From contig JAPFCR010000021.1 in assembly GCA_026169375.1 (NCBI GenBank), positions 1 to 64,000 on the forward strand: a stretch of DNA of 64,000 bases, read 5' to 3'. This stretch comes from Sporosarcina sp. (GTDB taxonomy: Bacteria; Bacillota; Bacilli; Bacillales_A; Planococcaceae). Numbering within the stretch: the first letter of the stretch is position 1; every line of letters begins with the position of its first letter. The notes under the pieces were generated by a model. It ran no database searches, was not told where the DNA came from, and saw only the letters and a list, made by a program, of their open reading frames with translations. This document shows positions 42,349 to 51,926 of this stretch, in pieces. The position numbers and the translations under genes were made by a program.

Positions 42349-43626
42349 TTAATTTTTTGATGCACCAAGGATATAAACGTCAAATCCAGCCGCTTCCCAT
42401 CTTCTGCGGTCAATGCAGTTTTTCGTATCAATCACAATACGATGTGACATGTTTTCAGCGATACGATTCGGGTCCATCCTTTTGAATTCGTCATGATTCG
42501 TTAAAATAACGAGCGCTGATGCACCCATGAGTGCTTCTTCCTCGTTTTGTGTTTGTTCTTCAATTTTATTTTCTGTTACATGCGGATCGAATGCTGAAAC
42601 GACCAGTTCTTCTTTTGTAAATTGTGTCACAACATCTAATGAAGGACTTTCCCTTACATCGTCAATATTTCCTTTAAACGCTAACCCATATGCAGCTACT
42701 TTTGCGTTTTCAATGCCTTTTGCACGCAAAATGTCTCCAGTCATTTTAGCTGTATAACTTGGCATACCATCATTCGTTTGACGTGCTAGATGAATGATTT
42801 GTGCAAGGTCTGGGTTTAGTTCAACTAAAAACCACGGATCGACCGCGATACAATGCCCACCTACACCAGGCCCTGGCTGATGGATATTCACACGTGGATG
42901 GAAGTTAGCCAGTTGGATCGCTTCCCATACATCTACCCCGATCGTTTGTGAAATTTTTGCAAGCTCGTTTGCCAGCGCAATGTTCACGTCGCGATATGTG
43001 TTTTCCATGACTTTGACAAGTTCTGCAGTTGTATCGTCTGTTTCATGCATTTCCCCTGTCACGAATGAACGATAGAGGTCTGTTGTCATACGCGCCGATT
43101 CTTTGTTAACACCACCGATAATACGATCATTTGAAATCAACTCTTCAAACACGCGTCCCGGGATGACACGTTCTGGTGAATGTGACACAAATAATTCAGT
43201 GCCAATTTCTAGACCAGACTTTTCCACTTCCGGTAAAATGATATCTTGCACGGTGCGTGGTGGAACAGTTGACTCAAGAATGATTAAATTCCCTGCTTCA
43301 AGATAAGGTGTAATGGCTTGTGCTGCACTTTGAATATAAGCAAAGTTCGCTGTTTTGTCTGGACGAATCGGTGAAGGGACTGCAATCATATAGACATCTG
43401 CTTTGACTGGTTCAGTCGAAACGGTAAGCGCTTCTGAGTCGATTGCTTTACTTAAACGCTCTTGTAATCCTGCTTCTTCTATATGAAGGCGTTTATGTCG
43501 AATATGGTCGACAACTTCTTCATTTACGTCTACTCCGTGTACTTTATGGCCATAATTGGCAAACATCACTGCAGTCGGAAGGCCAATATAGCCGAGACCA
43601 ATGACGCAAATTGATTTTTTCATCAT
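42349..43626 (-). CDS. wecC: UDP-N-acetyl-D-mannosamine dehydrogenase
   Basis: Oxidises UDP-ManNAc to UDP-ManNAc uronic acid with two NAD+. The 425-aa product has the NAD-binding GLGYIGLPTAVMFA at residues 10-23, the central domain motif and the catalytic Cys259 in GVGGHCIAVDPWF, and the C-terminal UDP-binding domain with AYGLAFKGNIDDVRESPSLD. The WecC-type GGHCIAVDPWF favours ManNAc over glucose as substrate. A GGAGAG ribosome site precedes the ATGATG start. It is co-transcribed with the ligase-like gene and near CsaB and TagA-type genes, so it supplies a uronic acid for the wall polymer. Confidence 0.85.
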   Translation of the reverse strand: MMKKSICVIGLGYIGLPTAVMFANYGHKVHGVDVNEEVVDHIRHKRLHIEEAGLQERLSKAIDSEALTVSTEPVKADVYMIAVPSPIRPDKTANFAYIQSAAQAITPYLEAGNLIILESTVPPRTVQDIILPEVEKSGLEIGTELFVSHSPERVIPGRVFEELISNDRIIGGVNKESARMTTDLYRSFVTGEMHETDDTTAELVKVMENTYRDVNIALANELAKISQTIGVDVWEAIQLANFHPRVNIHQPGPGVGGHCIAVDPWFLVELNPDLAQIIHLARQTNDGMPSYTAKMTGDILRAKGIENAKVAAYGLAFKGNIDDVRESPSLDVVTQFTKEELVVSAFDPHVTENKIEEQTQNEEEALMGASALVILTNHDEFKRMDPNRIAENMSHRIVIDTKNCIDRRRWEAAGFDVYILGASKN

Positions 43627-43719
43627 GCTTAAACTCTCCTTTAAGGAATGTACTTAGTTTCTTCTATCTTGAGTAAATTTCATAATTGCCTTTAATACTT
43701 GAATATCCAGACAAGGTTG

Positions 43720-43975
43720 ATTTCCGTTACAGGCGGACGCTTTCTAGCTTCTGAAGGCAGATGCTTAGGTCATAAGCCAACTCGATTACGTGGCAAAGAT
43801 CGCCACTGCATCAATTCGTCTTATGTCCTCCGCATCTAAGCGTGCCTTCTTCAGCTTTAATCTTTTCCACGGGCATGGCTTCAATCTCCTCGTCACTGCG
43901 TTCCTGCGGGGCTTTCAGCTCACGCTATTCCCGCAGGAGTCGCCGCCTTTCACTCCAATCAACAGAAATAACTAC
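43720..43975. repeat. Bacillales intergenic GC-rich palindromic repeat, copy 1
   Basis: Contains GGGCATGGCTTCAATCTCCT, CCTGCGGGGCTTTCAGCTCA and TTCCCGCAGGAGTCGCCGCC. It is bounded by TTCCGTTACAGGCGGACGC and TTTCACTCCAATCAACAG. This is the type of GC-rich palindromic intergenic repeat seen in many Bacillales. The copy carries an extra segment at 43750-43860. Confidence 0.7.
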
Positions 43976-44060
43976 GAACGTTATAGTGGTAATTATATAA
44001 CAACATTCGTCTATAAAGTGAAGTATCGTAATTATGAAATCGATTAAATTATAAAACTCA

Positions 44061-44771
44061 TTATTTTATTAACACTTTTAGTAAAAAGCGCGGTAAATTC
44101 AGTTGACGTTTGATGCGTCTTGGGTCACTGAGTAGTCTATACAACCATTCAATTCCCAATTTACGAAATAAGGCTGGTGCTCGTTTGACCGTCCCGGAGA
44201 ACACGTCAAAACTACCGCCCACACCTTGAAAGACTAGGACGTTTTGAAGCTTTGTAATGTTGCGTTCAATCCATAATTCTTGCTTAGGACTGCCTAACGC
44301 AACGAAAACCATTTTCGCACCGCTATCGTTAATCCTTTCGATGAGCGCTGCTTCGTCTTGTTCATAACCATCTGTCATCCCCGCAATTGAGATGCCTTTA
44401 TAGTCACGTTCGATATTTTTTGCCGCTAATTCGACAACTTCTTTTTTCGCTCCGTATAAATAGATGGGATGATTTTCTGCTTTCGCAAATTGTAACAATC
44501 TTGCCATCATATCTACACCCGTGACACGCGATGTGATTTTCCCTTTCTTTAGTTTAGACGCAAGTAGTATACCAACTCCGTCCGCTATTTGAAATGTCGA
44601 TTCATTGATCAACGCTTTTACTTTTGGATCTTTTTGAGCGGTCATTACTTTTTCAGGGTTCACAGCGATAATTGTCGACTGCTTTTTATCTAGCATTCGC
44701 TTTTTAATCTCTGTAATAATCCCTTCATATGTAAGTGGCGATACATAAACGCCAAGGTATGATTCTTTCAA
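44061..44771 (-). CDS. tagA: WecG/TagA/CpsF-family glycosyltransferase
   Basis: A 236-aa enzyme that transfers N-acetylmannosamine (or its uronic acid) from UDP to the lipid-linked GlcNAc starter of wall polymers. Motifs include ADGVGILLASKLKKG near 67 with the catalytic Asp, the RVTGVDMMARLL segment, PIYLYGAKKEVVE, FVALGSPKQELWIE and the QGVGGSFDVFSG near 195, followed by the RAPALFRKLGIEWLYRLLSD tail typical of the family. The start is TTG with GAGGTTG upstream. It is divergent from csaB and works on the same polymer. Confidence 0.85.
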   Translation of the reverse strand: MKESYLGVYVSPLTYEGIITEIKKRMLDKKQSTIIAVNPEKVMTAQKDPKVKALINESTFQIADGVGILLASKLKKGKITSRVTGVDMMARLLQFAKAENHPIYLYGAKKEVVELAAKNIERDYKGISIAGMTDGYEQDEAALIERINDSGAKMVFVALGSPKQELWIERNITKLQNVLVFQGVGGSFDVFSGTVKRAPALFRKLGIEWLYRLLSDPRRIKRQLNLPRFLLKVLIK

Positions 44772-44922
44772 TGTTCACAACCTCAATTCTTCAGCTTTCA
44801 ATTTCAATAGTATATCAGATTTTGTTCGGAGTTGCATAGATTGTATGAAGAGTGATAAAATCTATTCAGTTAAGATGCTTTCACCTAAGTGTGGAGGTTT
44901 TTTCTTTGAGGAGGAAACTGGA

Positions 44923-46044
44923 TTGAAAATTGTTTTATCAGGCTTTTATGGCCTTGGCAATACAGGTGATGAGGCGATTTTAAAAGCAATCGTCGATAAC
45001 TTAAGGGAAGAATTGGATAATCCCGACATTACTGTTTTTTCATTGTCTCCTGAACAAACTGCAAAAGACTATAACGTGAAGTCGGTTTACCGCGGATGGC
45101 GACATGAAAACAAAAAGAAAGTCAAAGCTTTACGAGAAGCTGATTTGTTAATTTCCGGTGGGGGTGGGCTTTTACAAGACACGTATCCGACAAAGTTTTT
45201 ATTTGGCCCACTTCCCTACTATTTACTCATCGTCTTTTTGGCAAAATTATGTCGAACGAAAGTGATGTTCTTTTCACAAGGTATTGGCCCTGTGACAAGT
45301 CGTTGGGGAAAGTTTTTAATGAAAGTTTTTGCGAATATGGCAGATTTCGTAACTGTACGTGACGAATACTCTAAAGACTATTTGCATTCCTTAGGCGTTA
45401 AACGTCCTGAAACAGTTGTGACTGCCGATATCGTTTTTGCATTTAAGTCTGATGAAGATACTGCAGCATACGATTCATTACAGCTAAACGGAGATGAACG
45501 ACTCGTTGCCGTGGCACCGCGTCCTTGGTTTGAACATGAAGAGGAATATATTGAAAAACTCGCTTGGGTATTAGATGAACTCATCGAACAGCGCGATGTA
45601 CTTCCGGTATTTGTACCGATGGAACCGCCGTATGATACGAACATCTCAAAAAAAGTGATGGCAAAAATGAAACATGCAGATCAAACACGATTATTAGGGG
45701 ATCATTTTAATCCGAATGAGTTTTATAATTTTATCGCTCAAACAGATTTAACGATTGCTCTTCGTCTACATGCGCTCATCTTCGCGGCATTATCTAATGT
45801 GCCCCATGTCGGTTTAAGTTATGACCGGAAAGTAGAAAGCTTCTTGAAACGTTCTGGTATGTGGGACAAGTCTTTCCCGCTGGGTGAATTTACGAAAGAA
45901 AAACTACTCGAAAATGCCTTATATACATTAGACAATCAAGATGAAGTAAAACAAATGATTGAACCAAATGTTGACGTACTACGTACAGAAGCAAAGCGAA
46001 ATCTCGACTTATTGAAAGAACAGTTTGTGAAGGGAGCACGATGA
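44923..46044 (+). CDS. csaB: Polysaccharide pyruvyl transferase CsaB
   Basis: CsaB adds ketal pyruvate to the secondary cell wall polymer, making it a ligand for SLH domains. The 373-aa product begins KIVLSGFYGLGNTGDEAIL, has the GGGGLLQDTYPTKFLFGPLP segment near 85-105, FFSQGIGPV, and the C-terminal ALRLHALIFAALSNVPHVGL. I choose the TTG at 44923 because GAGGAGG stands 8 nt before it; the upstream ATG has no ribosome site and adds non-conserved residues. It is followed 3 bp later by a glycosyltransferase gene, and is a direct functional partner of the S-layer and the four SLH enzymes in this window. Confidence 0.9.
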   Translation: MKIVLSGFYGLGNTGDEAILKAIVDNLREELDNPDITVFSLSPEQTAKDYNVKSVYRGWRHENKKKVKALREADLLISGGGGLLQDTYPTKFLFGPLPYYLLIVFLAKLCRTKVMFFSQGIGPVTSRWGKFLMKVFANMADFVTVRDEYSKDYLHSLGVKRPETVVTADIVFAFKSDEDTAAYDSLQLNGDERLVAVAPRPWFEHEEEYIEKLAWVLDELIEQRDVLPVFVPMEPPYDTNISKKVMAKMKHADQTRLLGDHFNPNEFYNFIAQTDLTIALRLHALIFAALSNVPHVGLSYDRKVESFLKRSGMWDKSFPLGEFTKEKLLENALYTLDNQDEVKQMIEPNVDVLRTEAKRNLDLLKEQFVKGAR

Positions 46045-46047
46045 TCA

Positions 46048-47223
46048 GTGAAAATTTTACTTGCGACAGCTTATGATTATCCACATTTGGGAGGCTTGTC
46101 TGTCCATTTAGCAACGCTTAAAGCTGGACTTGAATCACGCGGACATGAGGTAAACATCGTTTCGTTTTCAGATGTCCCTCGTTTGAAAAAAGACGGGGTT
46201 GTCCGTGGTCCTGCTTTCTTATTAAACAAAGTAAAAAAAGGTTCTGGATACGTTTGGACATTGAAACGTCGTAAAGAAGAACTTGAGAAACTTATTAAAG
46301 CTGAAGTGGCAGATGGTACGTACGACATCATTAACGCACAGGATGTGTACACGACATTTGCGGCACTTGAATCTGATATACCGGTTGTCAGCACGGTACA
46401 CGGGTATTTAACATTTGAAGGAATTTCAAAAGGAACAGTCATTGAAGGTTCTTCTGAAGCTGCGCAGTTAATGGCAGATGAACGTGAATCTTATAAAAAA
46501 ACGCGTGAAGTGATTACAGTGGATACACGTATTAAAGATTATATCGAAGATGAGACTGGTGTTACCGGGAATATGATTAAAAACTTTATCGACGTAGAAT
46601 CGTTTAAACCTGAAATCGAGCGTCGCGATGAGTTTCGTGAAAAACATGGCTTTGTAAAAGACGATTTAATCTTTTTCGTGCCGCGTCGTCTGACGAAGAA
46701 AAATGGGGTCATTTATCCGATTCTTTCATTACCAGCTGTTCTTGAGAAGTTTCCAAAAGCACGTGTTGTTTTTGCGGGAACAGGTGAAATGATGGATGAT
46801 ATGAAAGCAAAAGCTGCTGAACTTGGGATTTCAGACCGTGTTACGATGGTCGGTGCTGTCGATCATTCAGAGATGATTGAGTATTATGCGCTCAGTAACG
46901 TTGCACTCGTCCCTTCTATTTATTCAGCTGGGGTGGAAGAAGCAACGTCAATCTCCGCATTAGAAGCGATGGGTTCTGGTGTTCCGTTAATCGCTTGTGC
47001 GGTGGGTGGCTTGAAAGAAATTATCGTGGACGGGGAAGATGGTTTACTCGTTGAAGAGCAAAATCCAGCGCAACTATCCGAGGCGATGATTCGTCTATTA
47101 AATGACCCAGAAGAAGGTCAACGTTTAGCAGATACTGCACGTGATAAAATTGTCCGTGAATATTCACATTTTGCAGCTGCTACAAAATATGAAGAAATTT
47201 ACTTAAAAGCCTTAAAGAAATAA
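46048..47223 (+). CDS. GT4-family glycosyltransferase
   Basis: A 391-aa protein with two Rossmann domains. The front has LLATAYDYPHLGGLSVHLA and the middle NFIDVESFKPEI. The donor-binding end has the EATSISALEAMGSGVPLIAC segment with the E-x7-E motif, typical of GT-B retaining family 4 enzymes. It starts with GTG and has GGGAG ahead. It begins 3 bp after csaB, so it belongs to the same operon. It likely adds a sugar to the wall polymer or a surface glycan; the substrate cannot be told from sequence. Confidence 0.8.
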   Translation: MKILLATAYDYPHLGGLSVHLATLKAGLESRGHEVNIVSFSDVPRLKKDGVVRGPAFLLNKVKKGSGYVWTLKRRKEELEKLIKAEVADGTYDIINAQDVYTTFAALESDIPVVSTVHGYLTFEGISKGTVIEGSSEAAQLMADERESYKKTREVITVDTRIKDYIEDETGVTGNMIKNFIDVESFKPEIERRDEFREKHGFVKDDLIFFVPRRLTKKNGVIYPILSLPAVLEKFPKARVVFAGTGEMMDDMKAKAAELGISDRVTMVGAVDHSEMIEYYALSNVALVPSIYSAGVEEATSISALEAMGSGVPLIACAVGGLKEIIVDGEDGLLVEEQNPAQLSEAMIRLLNDPEEGQRLADTARDKIVREYSHFAAATKYEEIYLKALKK

Positions 47224-47253
47224 AGTGACTTCTCGATTAGTGAGAAGTTCACT
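47224..47253 (+). terminator. Stem-loop after the csaB operon
   Basis: AGTGACTTCTC pairs with GAGAAGTTCACT. No T-run follows, so termination may be partial. It is the first of three consecutive hairpins before the flippase gene. Confidence 0.5.
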
Positions 47254-47290
47254 GCCCGTTCATGCGGGATAATTTGATAGATTCGAAGTG

Positions 47291-47348
47291 AAGCTCCCTG
47301 CGATTGCCGGGAGCTTTATTTCGAGCAAGATTGCAGGTCTTGCTTTTA
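47291..47348 (+). terminator. Two tandem terminator hairpins ahead of the flippase gene
   Basis: AAGCTCCC pairs with GGGAGCTT, followed by TATTT. Just after, AGCAAGA pairs with TCTTGCT, followed by TTTAAA. They end a few bases before the TGGAGG ribosome site, so they could act as attenuator or sequester the site. Confidence 0.55.
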
Positions 47349-47362
47349 AATGGAGGATTTTT

Positions 47363-48871
47363 ATGAATCGATTAAAAAAAGCTGCGTTATGGACGACAGC
47401 TCTGGCGCTTTTGTTGAAAGTATCTGGGTTCATCCGTGAGTCGATCGTTGCGAAGGAATTCGGGGCTTCTGCTGAAACAGATGCTTACTTTTTAGCATTT
47501 GGTTTTATAACGCTCGTGGTGGCGATGATTTCAACAGGCTTTAATAATGTGTTTTTACCGATGTATATTAAAAATCGTGCAAATGATGAACATGCCGGGG
47601 ATCAAAATGCAAATGCGTTACTCAACTGGACGATGCTGATTTTCATCGCGATTAGTGCACTTGGTTGGTCTTTTGCAGATCGTTTTGTACCGTTTATTTA
47701 CGGGAATATGAGCACAGAAACGGAAGTACTTGCCGTTGAAATGACGCAAATTTTCTTCGCGTTTATGACAGTCATTGCACTGAGTGGGTTACTGGACTCT
47801 TATTTACAATCCAGGCGCATTTTCGTTCCTTCACAAGTGGCTAAATTACTTGCGACGTTAATGGCGGCTCTTTTCGCACTTTTCTTCAGTGACATTTGGG
47901 GCATTTTCTCTCTCGTTTACGGATTTGTTTTCGGGACTGCTTTGGGGGCGTTTATTCAACTTGTGTTCCTCATTCGGTCAGATTATAAATGGCAGCCTGT
48001 GTTTCGAATGGAACGTGAATTTAAACTCGCCTTTTTAGCACTCATTGTCCCTTCTCTTTTAAACTCAGTCGTCGGGCAAATTAACTTATTCGTCAACCGT
48101 TATTTTGCATCCGGTACTGGAGATGCGGCTGTTACGTATTTAAATAACTCGTCGCTCATCATTAGTATCCCGAATGCGATTTACGCGACAACACTTGCGG
48201 CGATTATTTTTACGTTAATGAGTGAACAGACAGAAAACCTTGCGAAATTCCGTGACACGGTGTTTCGCGGGATGGAAATTTCTCTTGTGACGCTACTTCC
48301 CGTGGCTGTCGGGTTACTCGTTGTTGGAGATGCGGCGATTGCGTTTATTTATGAGCGCGGAAAATTCTCCCCGGCAGATACTGCAAACACGCATTTAGCG
48401 TTACTGCTCTACTTACCCATTATCGTGTTCCAAGGGATGCAGTTAATTTTGTCGCGGTCTATGTATGCGCGCGGGAAAACAGCCGTCGTCTTCCGCATTA
48501 GTGTGACGACGATTGGTGTGAATATTTTACTCAACTGGTTACTCGTAGACAAATACGGTTACCCTGCCCTTGCGATTTCTGCTTCCGTTGTTAGCATTTA
48601 TTATTTTGCGGTTTCAATGATCGTTGTCTACCGTGATTTAGGAAAAGCAGAATTAAAACGCTTCGGGCAAATGAGCTATCGCGTCATTGTTCCTTCCATT
48701 GTGATGGGCCTTGTTGTATGGGGAGCAAAAGTTGTGCTCGGTGCGAGTCAGTGGTATGCGTTATGGCAACTCGCAGTCCTCGTTCCGATTGGTGTAGTCG
48801 TTTACGCAGCGATGGTTCGATTATTTTACCGTGAAGGATTTAACCGTTTTGTTGGTTTATTACGTAGGTAA
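47363..48871 (+). CDS. MurJ/MviN-family lipid flippase
   Basis: A 502-aa integral membrane protein with about 14 helices. The opening MNRLKKAALWTTALALLLKV and SGFIRESIVAKEFGASAETD is typical of MVIN/MurJ (MOP exporter) proteins, which flip lipid-linked glycans across the membrane. The Arg in FIRE and the later NSVVGQINLFVNRYFASGTG are conserved landmarks. The start at 47363 has a GGAGG ribosome site; an upstream ATG at 47288 would start inside a hairpin region. The location in a wall-polymer cluster suggests a role in polymer export, although lipid II flipping cannot be excluded. Confidence 0.8.
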   Translation: MNRLKKAALWTTALALLLKVSGFIRESIVAKEFGASAETDAYFLAFGFITLVVAMISTGFNNVFLPMYIKNRANDEHAGDQNANALLNWTMLIFIAISALGWSFADRFVPFIYGNMSTETEVLAVEMTQIFFAFMTVIALSGLLDSYLQSRRIFVPSQVAKLLATLMAALFALFFSDIWGIFSLVYGFVFGTALGAFIQLVFLIRSDYKWQPVFRMEREFKLAFLALIVPSLLNSVVGQINLFVNRYFASGTGDAAVTYLNNSSLIISIPNAIYATTLAAIIFTLMSEQTENLAKFRDTVFRGMEISLVTLLPVAVGLLVVGDAAIAFIYERGKFSPADTANTHLALLLYLPIIVFQGMQLILSRSMYARGKTAVVFRISVTTIGVNILLNWLLVDKYGYPALAISASVVSIYYFAVSMIVVYRDLGKAELKRFGQMSYRVIVPSIVMGLVVWGAKVVLGASQWYALWQLAVLVPIGVVVYAAMVRLFYREGFNRFVGLLRR

Positions 48872-48938
48872 AATGGATGTGTAAAAACGATTTAAATTGT
48901 TTTTACACGTCCATTCTTTAAGGAGGTTTACATACAAT

Positions 48939-50927
48939 TTGACTACAGAAAAAAAGCGTTTTCGCCTTGAAATTGAAGGCGTTCGTGCAGTCGCAGCTTT
49001 TTTAGTTGCAGTCTATCATATTTGGTTAAATCGTGTTTCTGGCGGCGTCGATGTGTTCTTTACGATTTCTGGTTTCTTAATCACGACGTCTCTATTTTCT
49101 ATGTACCGGCGCGAGGGGACGATTAAGCCGTTCACATATATCATTCGTTTATTAAAAAGGTTAGTCCCGTCCGCATGGTTTATCGCCTTGTCGACGTTTT
49201 TAATTAGTCTTTTTTTAGCCCCTGCTTATACGAGGCCACAATACTTTTCTGAGTTAATGGCTTCACTGTTTTATTTTGAAAATTGGCGTTTAGCCATCGA
49301 CTCTGTTGATTACTTGGCTCAAAATAATGAAGCGAGTCCTTTTCAACATTACTGGGCACTTGCGATTCAATTCCAGTTTTATATTATTTGGTTAATTTTA
49401 TTTACGATTGCGATTGGCATTAAAAAATTTGCGAAGAACGTAGACTATAAAAAAATAATTTTTGGGATGTTTGCTTTTGTTTTCGTTGTCTCCCTCGGTT
49501 ATTCCATTTATTTAACAGCAGTTAATCAACCTGTTGCTTATTATCATACATTGACACGTGTATGGGAATTTTCTCTCGGTGGCATGTTAGCGATTGTCAT
49601 TCACCGGATTTCACTCAGTAAAGTAATCGCTTGGTTTGCCGGTTGGATCGGTATTCTGGCCTTATTACTATGTGGGATTATTTTACAAGTATCTACAGTT
49701 TTCCCGGGATATGTTGCCTTATGGCCTACAGGTGCGGCGATTTTAATATTACTCGCGGGCAATCAAAGCAAAAGGTTTAGTGCTTATCAAATTCTTGCTT
49801 CCAAACCACTGGTGTCTTTCGGTAAAGTCTCTTATGCATTTTACTTATGGCATTGGCCGGTTCTCACATTATTTTTACAGTATGGACAGCGCTCAACTGT
49901 ATCAATTAAAGCCGGAATCGCCATTATCGCCTTATCTGTTCTACTTGCTTATTTCACAATTTACGTGGTTGAAACACCGTTACGTAACATCCGCTCTACA
50001 ACAAAACAAACAGCTATCGCACTTGGCGCACTCGTTGTTGTTGTCGTTGGAAGCTTGTGGGTCTATTACGAGAATACCATTCCAGCTCAAAAAATAGTTA
50101 CGGCTTATGGAGAAAATCTAGGTGCCGCCGCGCATCAAATTAAAGAACAGCCATTTTATTATGACCTGGAAACGCTGCAACCTGAAATCGAGCAAAGTCC
50201 ATTTGATTTGTCGCCAATTTATAAAGATAAATGTTTTCAAAGAGATGTAAGTGGTGATGTACTCACTTGTGAATACGGTGAGACAGATGATTATACACAT
50301 ACGATTGCTTTAGTTGGAGGCTCGCACTCAGCCCATTGGCAACCGATGCTTGATGAATACGGGAAAGAAAACAATGTGAGAATTACGACTTACTTAAAAG
50401 CAAATTGCCGTTTTTCAACAGAAGATACATCTGACACACCGAATTGCGTCGATTGGTTCTATTCAACAGTTGATATGCTAAAGGAAGATCCGCCTGATTT
50501 AGTTTTCACGATTGGAGATATTTCTGCTGCTGAGTGGGAGGGTCAAATTCCGGATGGTTTTGAAGATGCTTGGCGCATGTTCGAGAAAGAAAAAATCCCA
50601 TTGTTTTTAGTACGTGATACGCCGCGTCTAAGTCGTTCTGTACCAGGATGTCTGTCTCATGTGGATGATGGTGAAGATTTAATCGAAAGTTGTTTAACAC
50701 CAAGATCTGAAGCCATTTCTAACATCAATGTACTAGAGGAAACGAACGCCTTGCCGAAAGGTACGCATGTGTTCGATACAACGGATTATTTTTGTGATGA
50801 GGAGTATTGTTACCCGATTATCGGAAATACGATTGCATACTTTGATAACAACCATATTACAGCCTCTCTCTCAAGAACATTCTATCCGATTTTTGAAGAT
50901 GCTTTAAATGATGCGTTAAAGAATTAA
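48939..50927 (+). CDS. OatA-like acyltransferase with SGNH domain
   Basis: A 662-aa membrane enzyme that O-acetylates a surface glycan. The N-terminal acyltransferase-3 domain has about ten helices, starting RLEIEGVRAVAAFLVAVYHI with the conserved His and continuing GVDVFFTISGFLI. From about residue 450 an extracytoplasmic SGNH/GDSL domain follows, with the block I Ser in ALVGGSHSAHW and the D-x-x-H pair in FDNNHIT. The start is taken as TTG 48939 with AAGGAGG 12 nt upstream. It could acetylate peptidoglycan or the secondary wall polymer; the gene context favours the latter. Confidence 0.8.
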   Translation: MTTEKKRFRLEIEGVRAVAAFLVAVYHIWLNRVSGGVDVFFTISGFLITTSLFSMYRREGTIKPFTYIIRLLKRLVPSAWFIALSTFLISLFLAPAYTRPQYFSELMASLFYFENWRLAIDSVDYLAQNNEASPFQHYWALAIQFQFYIIWLILFTIAIGIKKFAKNVDYKKIIFGMFAFVFVVSLGYSIYLTAVNQPVAYYHTLTRVWEFSLGGMLAIVIHRISLSKVIAWFAGWIGILALLLCGIILQVSTVFPGYVALWPTGAAILILLAGNQSKRFSAYQILASKPLVSFGKVSYAFYLWHWPVLTLFLQYGQRSTVSIKAGIAIIALSVLLAYFTIYVVETPLRNIRSTTKQTAIALGALVVVVVGSLWVYYENTIPAQKIVTAYGENLGAAAHQIKEQPFYYDLETLQPEIEQSPFDLSPIYKDKCFQRDVSGDVLTCEYGETDDYTHTIALVGGSHSAHWQPMLDEYGKENNVRITTYLKANCRFSTEDTSDTPNCVDWFYSTVDMLKEDPPDLVFTIGDISAAEWEGQIPDGFEDAWRMFEKEKIPLFLVRDTPRLSRSVPGCLSHVDDGEDLIESCLTPRSEAISNINVLEETNALPKGTHVFDTTDYFCDEEYCYPIIGNTIAYFDNNHITASLSRTFYPIFEDALNDALKN

Positions 50928-50993
50928 GGTTGTGGTTCTTTGTCAAATGGCGTTGGTGAAGAATTTTAGTCGATGATTATTGATTTATAATGT

Positions 50994-51040
50994 GGCTGTT
51001 TAGAATGTCAGAAAAACTGATTTTCTAAACAGCCTTTTTT
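50994..51040 (+). terminator. Rho-independent terminator after the acyltransferase gene
   Basis: GGCTGTTTAGAA pairs with TTCTAAACAGCC, followed by TTTTTT. Confidence 0.9.
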
Positions 51041-51059
51041 ATATAATCGTTTTTAAACA

Positions 51060-51190
51060 CAGTTTCTTTCCGTTCCAGATGGACGCTTTCCGCGGGCATG
51101 GCTTCAATCTCCTCGTCGCAAAGATCACGCTCCTGCGGGGCTTTCAGACTCATGCTTTTCCCGCAGGAGTCGCCATCTTCCACTCCAAGA
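51060..51190. repeat. Bacillales intergenic GC-rich palindromic repeat, copy 2
   Basis: Has GGGCATGGCTTCAATCTCCT, CTCCTGCGGGGCTTTCAGAC and TTCCCGCAGGAGTCGCCATC in the same order as the copy at 43.7-44.0 kb, ending CCACTCCAAGAAAC. Confidence 0.75.
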
Positions 51191-51719
51191 AACTAAAAGT
51201 GTCCCCTAAATCGATTGAAGGCAAATTACTCAAAATTGGTTATGCTACTTCAAATTTCGATTGTCCTTGTCTAATCTCAGGTCCCAATGGCTTAAGCTTA
51301 AAATGAATCCAAATACACTTTTTATAGTTTATGAAATTCCGATAACTGTAAGTGCCCCACCGAAACGTAAGAAAGCGTCCACTCAGAACGGAAATCAGCG
51401 TGCAATAGGATTTAAAACGTTAGTGTAATTTCGTCTCTATCTCCAATTTTCAAGAGATAAAGATTCTTTTTGGCCAACGTCATTTTTTATATGGTTCTAT
51501 TATATATGCTCGGGTTTAAATACAATTTGATATAAAAAATGCACGAAGTCACCTAAATCTTTTATACTTTAATTGTCGAGAAAAAGGTGAAGGATAGGAA
51601 CGCTTATGGTTTCAGACGTTTTGATCATGCGAGAGCAAAGATTTTATGGAATATCAAATACAAAGCTATTAGCACTCATTTAGTAGAATGATAAAGAACA
51701 GTATAAAAGAAGGTTATCT
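51191..51719. other. Gene-free spacer
   Basis: About 530 bp, AT-rich, with no supported gene. A fragment at 51385-51412 (GCGTCCACTCAGAACGGAAA) matches the end of the GC-rich palindromic repeat. Confidence 0.4.
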
Positions 51720-51860
51720 GTTGATTGAAGCGCAAGGTGGCGACTCGGGTGGGATGAAGCGCGACAGGTGAGACCCTGGACGGAGCGAAGCGAAGGAAGC
51801 GGCTCACCGCGCGCCCCACCGAACGCGTCCACCTGGAGCGGAAATCAACTTGTCAAAGAG
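51720..51860. repeat. Bacillales intergenic GC-rich palindromic repeat, copy 3, reversed and divergent
   Basis: Starts GTTGATTGAAGCGCAAGGTG and GCGACTCGGGTGGGATG, and ends CGCGTCCACCTGGAGCGGAA and ATCAAC. Inner section is GACAGGTGAGACCCTGGACG with a GAAGCGGCTCACCGCGCG partner. Confidence 0.65.
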
Positions 51861-51875
51861 TTAATTATAAAAATA

Positions 51876-51900
51876 GGGTGACGTGTAAAACACATCACCC
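51876..51900 (-). terminator. Terminator of the glucosaminidase gene
   Basis: GGGTGACGTGT pairs with ACACATCACCC around a 3-nt loop; a U-rich region follows on the minus strand. Confidence 0.8.
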
Positions 51901-51926
51901 CAACATTTGACATAGAACCTTTTATA

